A DNA stretch of 60,324 nucleotides from Streptomyces spiralis (GTDB lineage Bacteria > Actinomycetota > Actinomycetes > Streptomycetales > Streptomycetaceae), in assembly GCF_014654675.1 (NCBI RefSeq), contig NZ_BNBC01000056.1, forward strand, positions 1 through 60,324. The letters run 5' to 3'. Of this stretch, positions 58,584 through 60,324 are shown in pieces; positions within the stretch are counted from its first letter, which is position 1; every line of letters begins with the position of its first letter. A program made the position numbers and the translations under genes. The notes under the pieces are model-generated. The model was not told the origin of the DNA, did not search any database, and saw nothing but the letters and a program-made list of their open reading frames with translations.

Positions 58584-59432
58584 TCAGAACCACTTCTCGA
58601 TCTCTTCGGCTGCCCCGTCCTGGGCAACACCGAGGGTCGTGTCATCCGCTATCTTCTTGAGCTCCTCCGGGGCATGCCCCATGGCCACCCCTCGCCCTGC
58701 CCACGTGAGCATCTCGGTGTCATTGTGGCCATCGCCGATGGCCAGCGCGCGCCGGGGATCGGTAGCAAGCATGGAAGCCACCTTCTCCAGTCCGGAAGCC
58801 TTGGACACCCCCAACGGGCCAAGGTCTAACCACGCTTCGAAGCCCACCGCGTAACTGGCCCCACGTATGCGCAGTTTGTTCATGAGGGCGCGAAAGTCCT
58901 CGCTTGTTTGATTCGGGTCCCGGATAACGGCTCGGATGACGGGGTCGGAACAGATGCCCTCCAAAGAGGCGACGATCTGTGGTCCCAGGAGCTTTTCTTT
59001 GGGGAACTGATGTGTCACCAGGTATCCGGTGCCCGCGATCTCGACGGCGACCCGGGCTGCTGGCACATGCTCCAGCAAAACATCCAGGACGGGACGAGCG
59101 TCGAACGTCTCCTGCGCGAGGATCTTGCCGTCGGGCATGCTCGCGACCACAGCTCCATTGCTGCACACGGCCAGCCCCTGCGGAAGTCCTGTGCTTCGGA
59201 AGAGTTCCACGACCTCGAACGACGCTCGGCCGGTGGCGAGTACTACGTGGCATCCGGCTCCATACGCCCGCATCAACGCGGAGCGAACGCGTTCCGTCAT
59301 CTGGCGTCCGGGCTCGACGAGTGTGCCGTCGATGTCCAGGACGAGCATCTCAGGCTGCCCCAGGCCAGCGGTGGCTGTGTCATCATCTCGTCCTCCTGCG
59401 ATGAAGTTATCCGGATTCATAACGGTCGGCAT
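58584..59432 (-). CDS. HAD-superfamily (Cof-type) hydrolase
   Basis: A 282-residue HAD phosphatase. Motif I is LVLDIDGTLVE, motif II is VLATGRASFEVVELF, and the later GDGHNDTEMLTWAG is motif IV with its acid pair. The cap region and the LGVSKASGLEKV segment resemble Cof-type sugar-phosphate phosphatases. The substrate is unknown. GAGGGGAG precedes ATG 59432. A second in-frame Met lies four codons later. A weak AGTC-box lies upstream. Confidence 0.9.
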   Translation of the reverse strand: MPTVMNPDNFIAGGRDDDTATAGLGQPEMLVLDIDGTLVEPGRQMTERVRSALMRAYGAGCHVVLATGRASFEVVELFRSTGLPQGLAVCSNGAVVASMPDGKILAQETFDARPVLDVLLEHVPAARVAVEIAGTGYLVTHQFPKEKLLGPQIVASLEGICSDPVIRAVIRDPNQTSEDFRALMNKLRIRGASYAVGFEAWLDLGPLGVSKASGLEKVASMLATDPRRALAIGDGHNDTEMLTWAGRGVAMGHAPEELKKIADDTTLGVAQDGAAEEIEKWF

Positions 59433-59532
59433 CGCTCCCCTCACGGCATGCGTAGAGGATGGCACGGCCAATGAGCATCGGCCCTCCACGAGCACATTTT
59501 CAAGACCGCAGACCTGGGTGACCGTCTGCCGG

Positions 59533-59575
59533 GAGCTATCGTGAGGCTCATGGGCCTCACATCTGTCGGGCTGAG
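59533..59575 (-). promoter_or_regulatory. Weak AGTC-box-like promoter of the HAD gene
   Basis: Minus-strand GAC-A-GATG is kept at 59566-59560 but the left AGTC is lost (CTCA). TAGCTC lies at 59538-59533. It is the poorest of the listed copies. Confidence 0.3.
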
Positions 59576-59586
59576 GTCACGGCGGG

Positions 59587-59931
59587 TCAGGGTTCGATGA
59601 ACGGCAAGGCGACGGCGTGCAGTTTGGTCTCGAGGTTGATGTCGCTGGTGGCGACGTACCCCGCGGAGCCGGGGTGCGGGACTGCAGTTGCAAGGTTGAG
59701 GCTATGAATCGGTCGTCCGGGACATCCAGGTCGAGCCAGTCGGGAAGAGCGTCGGATTTGGGCTCAATGTACTCGAAGACGGCGTAGACGTCGCTGGCGA
59801 CCGGGATCCGAGGTGACGTCGCCGTTGTTGCGCAGCCCCTTCAGGCGCCGTTCGGCCTTCTTGGCGGCCTCCCGCAACGTCTCGGTCCGGCCGGCGCGCT
59901 GCCAGGATCGCAACTTGGCGTCCAAGGACGC
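59587..59931 (-). pseudogene. PIN-domain protein remnant with two frameshifts
   Basis: Reading the minus strand in three joined frames gives REAAKKAERRLKGLRNNG, then VASDVYAVFEYIEP and LPDWLDLDVPDDRFIAS, then GYVATSDINLETKLHAVAL and a stop at 59587. DDRFIA with ATSDINLETKL is the acidic C-terminal end of a PIN (VapC-like) ribonuclease domain. Frames change near 59810 and 59670, and a stop at 59932 cuts the N-terminus. The gene is dead. Its 5' end overlaps the first, doubtful repeat of the array. Confidence 0.6.
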
Positions 59932-60272
59932 CTACGAGGTCCACATGCTTGTGGCGGTTGTCCTCGAGTGCGATTGAGAATCGCAACACCAACAAGCCAG
60001 AGCGCAACTGTTACTACGTCTCAAGGTGGCGGTCGTCTTTCGTGGGCGACCAAGGATCGCAACTGGTACTACGTCCACGAAGACTCCGGTCCCGACTTTG
60101 GCAGTTGTCTTCTGGGACGACCGAGAATCGCATCTCCGCACCGTTCGACGTCTCCCCAGTCGCCCCGATGGTCGTCGTTCGGAGCGACGGAAAATCACAA
60201 AAAGCCCGCAGCAAGAGCAGCGGTCGCGGATTCACGTAGCGGACGTCCTCCGGGGCAGCCGAGGATCGCAAC
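59878..60272 (+). CRISPR. Degenerate CRISPR-like array, five good repeats plus one doubtful
   Basis: 37-nt units at 59951-59987, 60026-60063 (38 nt), 60098-60134, 60165-60201 and 60236-60272, with a doubtful first unit at 59878-59914 that matches only at its 3' end. The 3' end GATCGCAAC or a variant closes each; the 5' part reads about GTGGCGGTCGTC, with an inner dyad GTCGTCC...GGGCGAC. Against their majority consensus they match 29, 35 (plus one insertion), 28, 26 and 32 of 37 positions. Spacers are 36, 38, 34, 30 and 34 nt and all differ. There are no cas genes in the window. Beyond 60272 no further repeat is visible. Confidence 0.55.
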
Positions 60273-60324
60273 CGTATGGCTGCGTCTCCGCGAGTGTTCG
60301 AGGCCGGACTCCCTGACCTACCGT
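60273..60324. other. Right edge, nothing recognised
   Basis: This stretch may be a last spacer or flanking DNA. The position expected for a further repeat (about 60307) does not match the consensus. Confidence 0.3.

Noticed and set aside
59780..59813. A possible extra array repeat inside the PIN remnant
   Set aside because: Shares only GGCGACCG and GGATC with the consensus, and the position explains equally well as PIN coding sequence.
1..60324. tRNA, rRNA, insertion sequence or phage attachment site
   Set aside because: No cloverleaf, rRNA block, transposase or flanking inverted repeats were recognised; a tRNAscan and IS search would settle this.

Overview
The window is high-GC, gene-dense DNA with GTG starts, a WhiB protein, an SsgA-like protein, OpcA, DUF2630, MmyB-type HTH proteins and giant LuxR (LAL) regulators. 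Together these indicate a Streptomyces or a very close relative. No rRNA, tRNA, IS element or phage gene was recognised.

Layout. (1) 1-5764: the end of a pentose-phosphate operon, zwf-opcA-pgi-gnd (short form)-histidine phosphatase-sugar MFS porter, with 1-nt gaps and an ATGA overlap. (2) 5771-12595: an HxlR regulator divergent from an NAD-dependent epimerase-like protein, then an MmyB-type regulator divergent from an amidohydrolase-permease-aldehyde dehydrogenase set. (3) 12875-16826: a PucR regulator, a linalool dehydratase/isomerase-like protein and a SCO-like thiol protein. (4) 16908-32679: the first LAL regulator, alpha/beta hydrolases, an APC permease, a universal stress protein, the zinc-independent ribosomal protein L31B, an NhaA-DsbA fusion, a frameshifted zinc alcohol dehydrogenase, an SsgA-like protein, a flavin disulfide reductase, a second MmyB regulator and a nitronate monooxygenase. 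(5) 32714-52373: five further LAL regulators of about 930-1050 residues, interspersed with an aldo/keto reductase, Dps, a cupin-HTH regulator, a small LuxR protein and an HD-domain protein. (6) 52588-59432: an exported hydrolase, a gamma-carbonic-anhydrase-like protein, a decayed FAD monooxygenase, DUF2630, a MerA/Lpd-like reductase, WrbA, WhiB and a HAD phosphatase. (7) 59587-60272: a broken PIN-domain gene running into a degenerate CRISPR-like array.

The most notable signal is a shared promoter-proximal motif, AGTC-N4-GAC-N-GATG, here called the AGTC-box. Eight exact copies and several near copies lie in non-coding DNA (one overlaps a stop codon). All but one point at a nearby start codon of a redox, hydrolase or stress gene: ALDH, alpha/beta hydrolases, SsgA-like, disulfide reductases, nitronate monooxygenase, AKR, HD, DUF2630, WrbA, WhiB, HAD. 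A loose -10-like hexamer (xAnnnT) follows about 20-21 nt later in most copies. Chance expectation for exact copies is about 0.03 in 60 kb. The window therefore looks like a dense physical cluster of one stress or redox regulon. One orphan copy precedes a gene-free stretch that ends in a hairpin, which makes it a small-RNA candidate.

Two other items stand out. The linalool dehydratase/isomerase-like protein keeps the spaced cysteines of that family but has no signal peptide, and it sits next to a SCO-like protein. The terminal array has 37-nt repeats at a regular period of about 71 nt, but every repeat differs.
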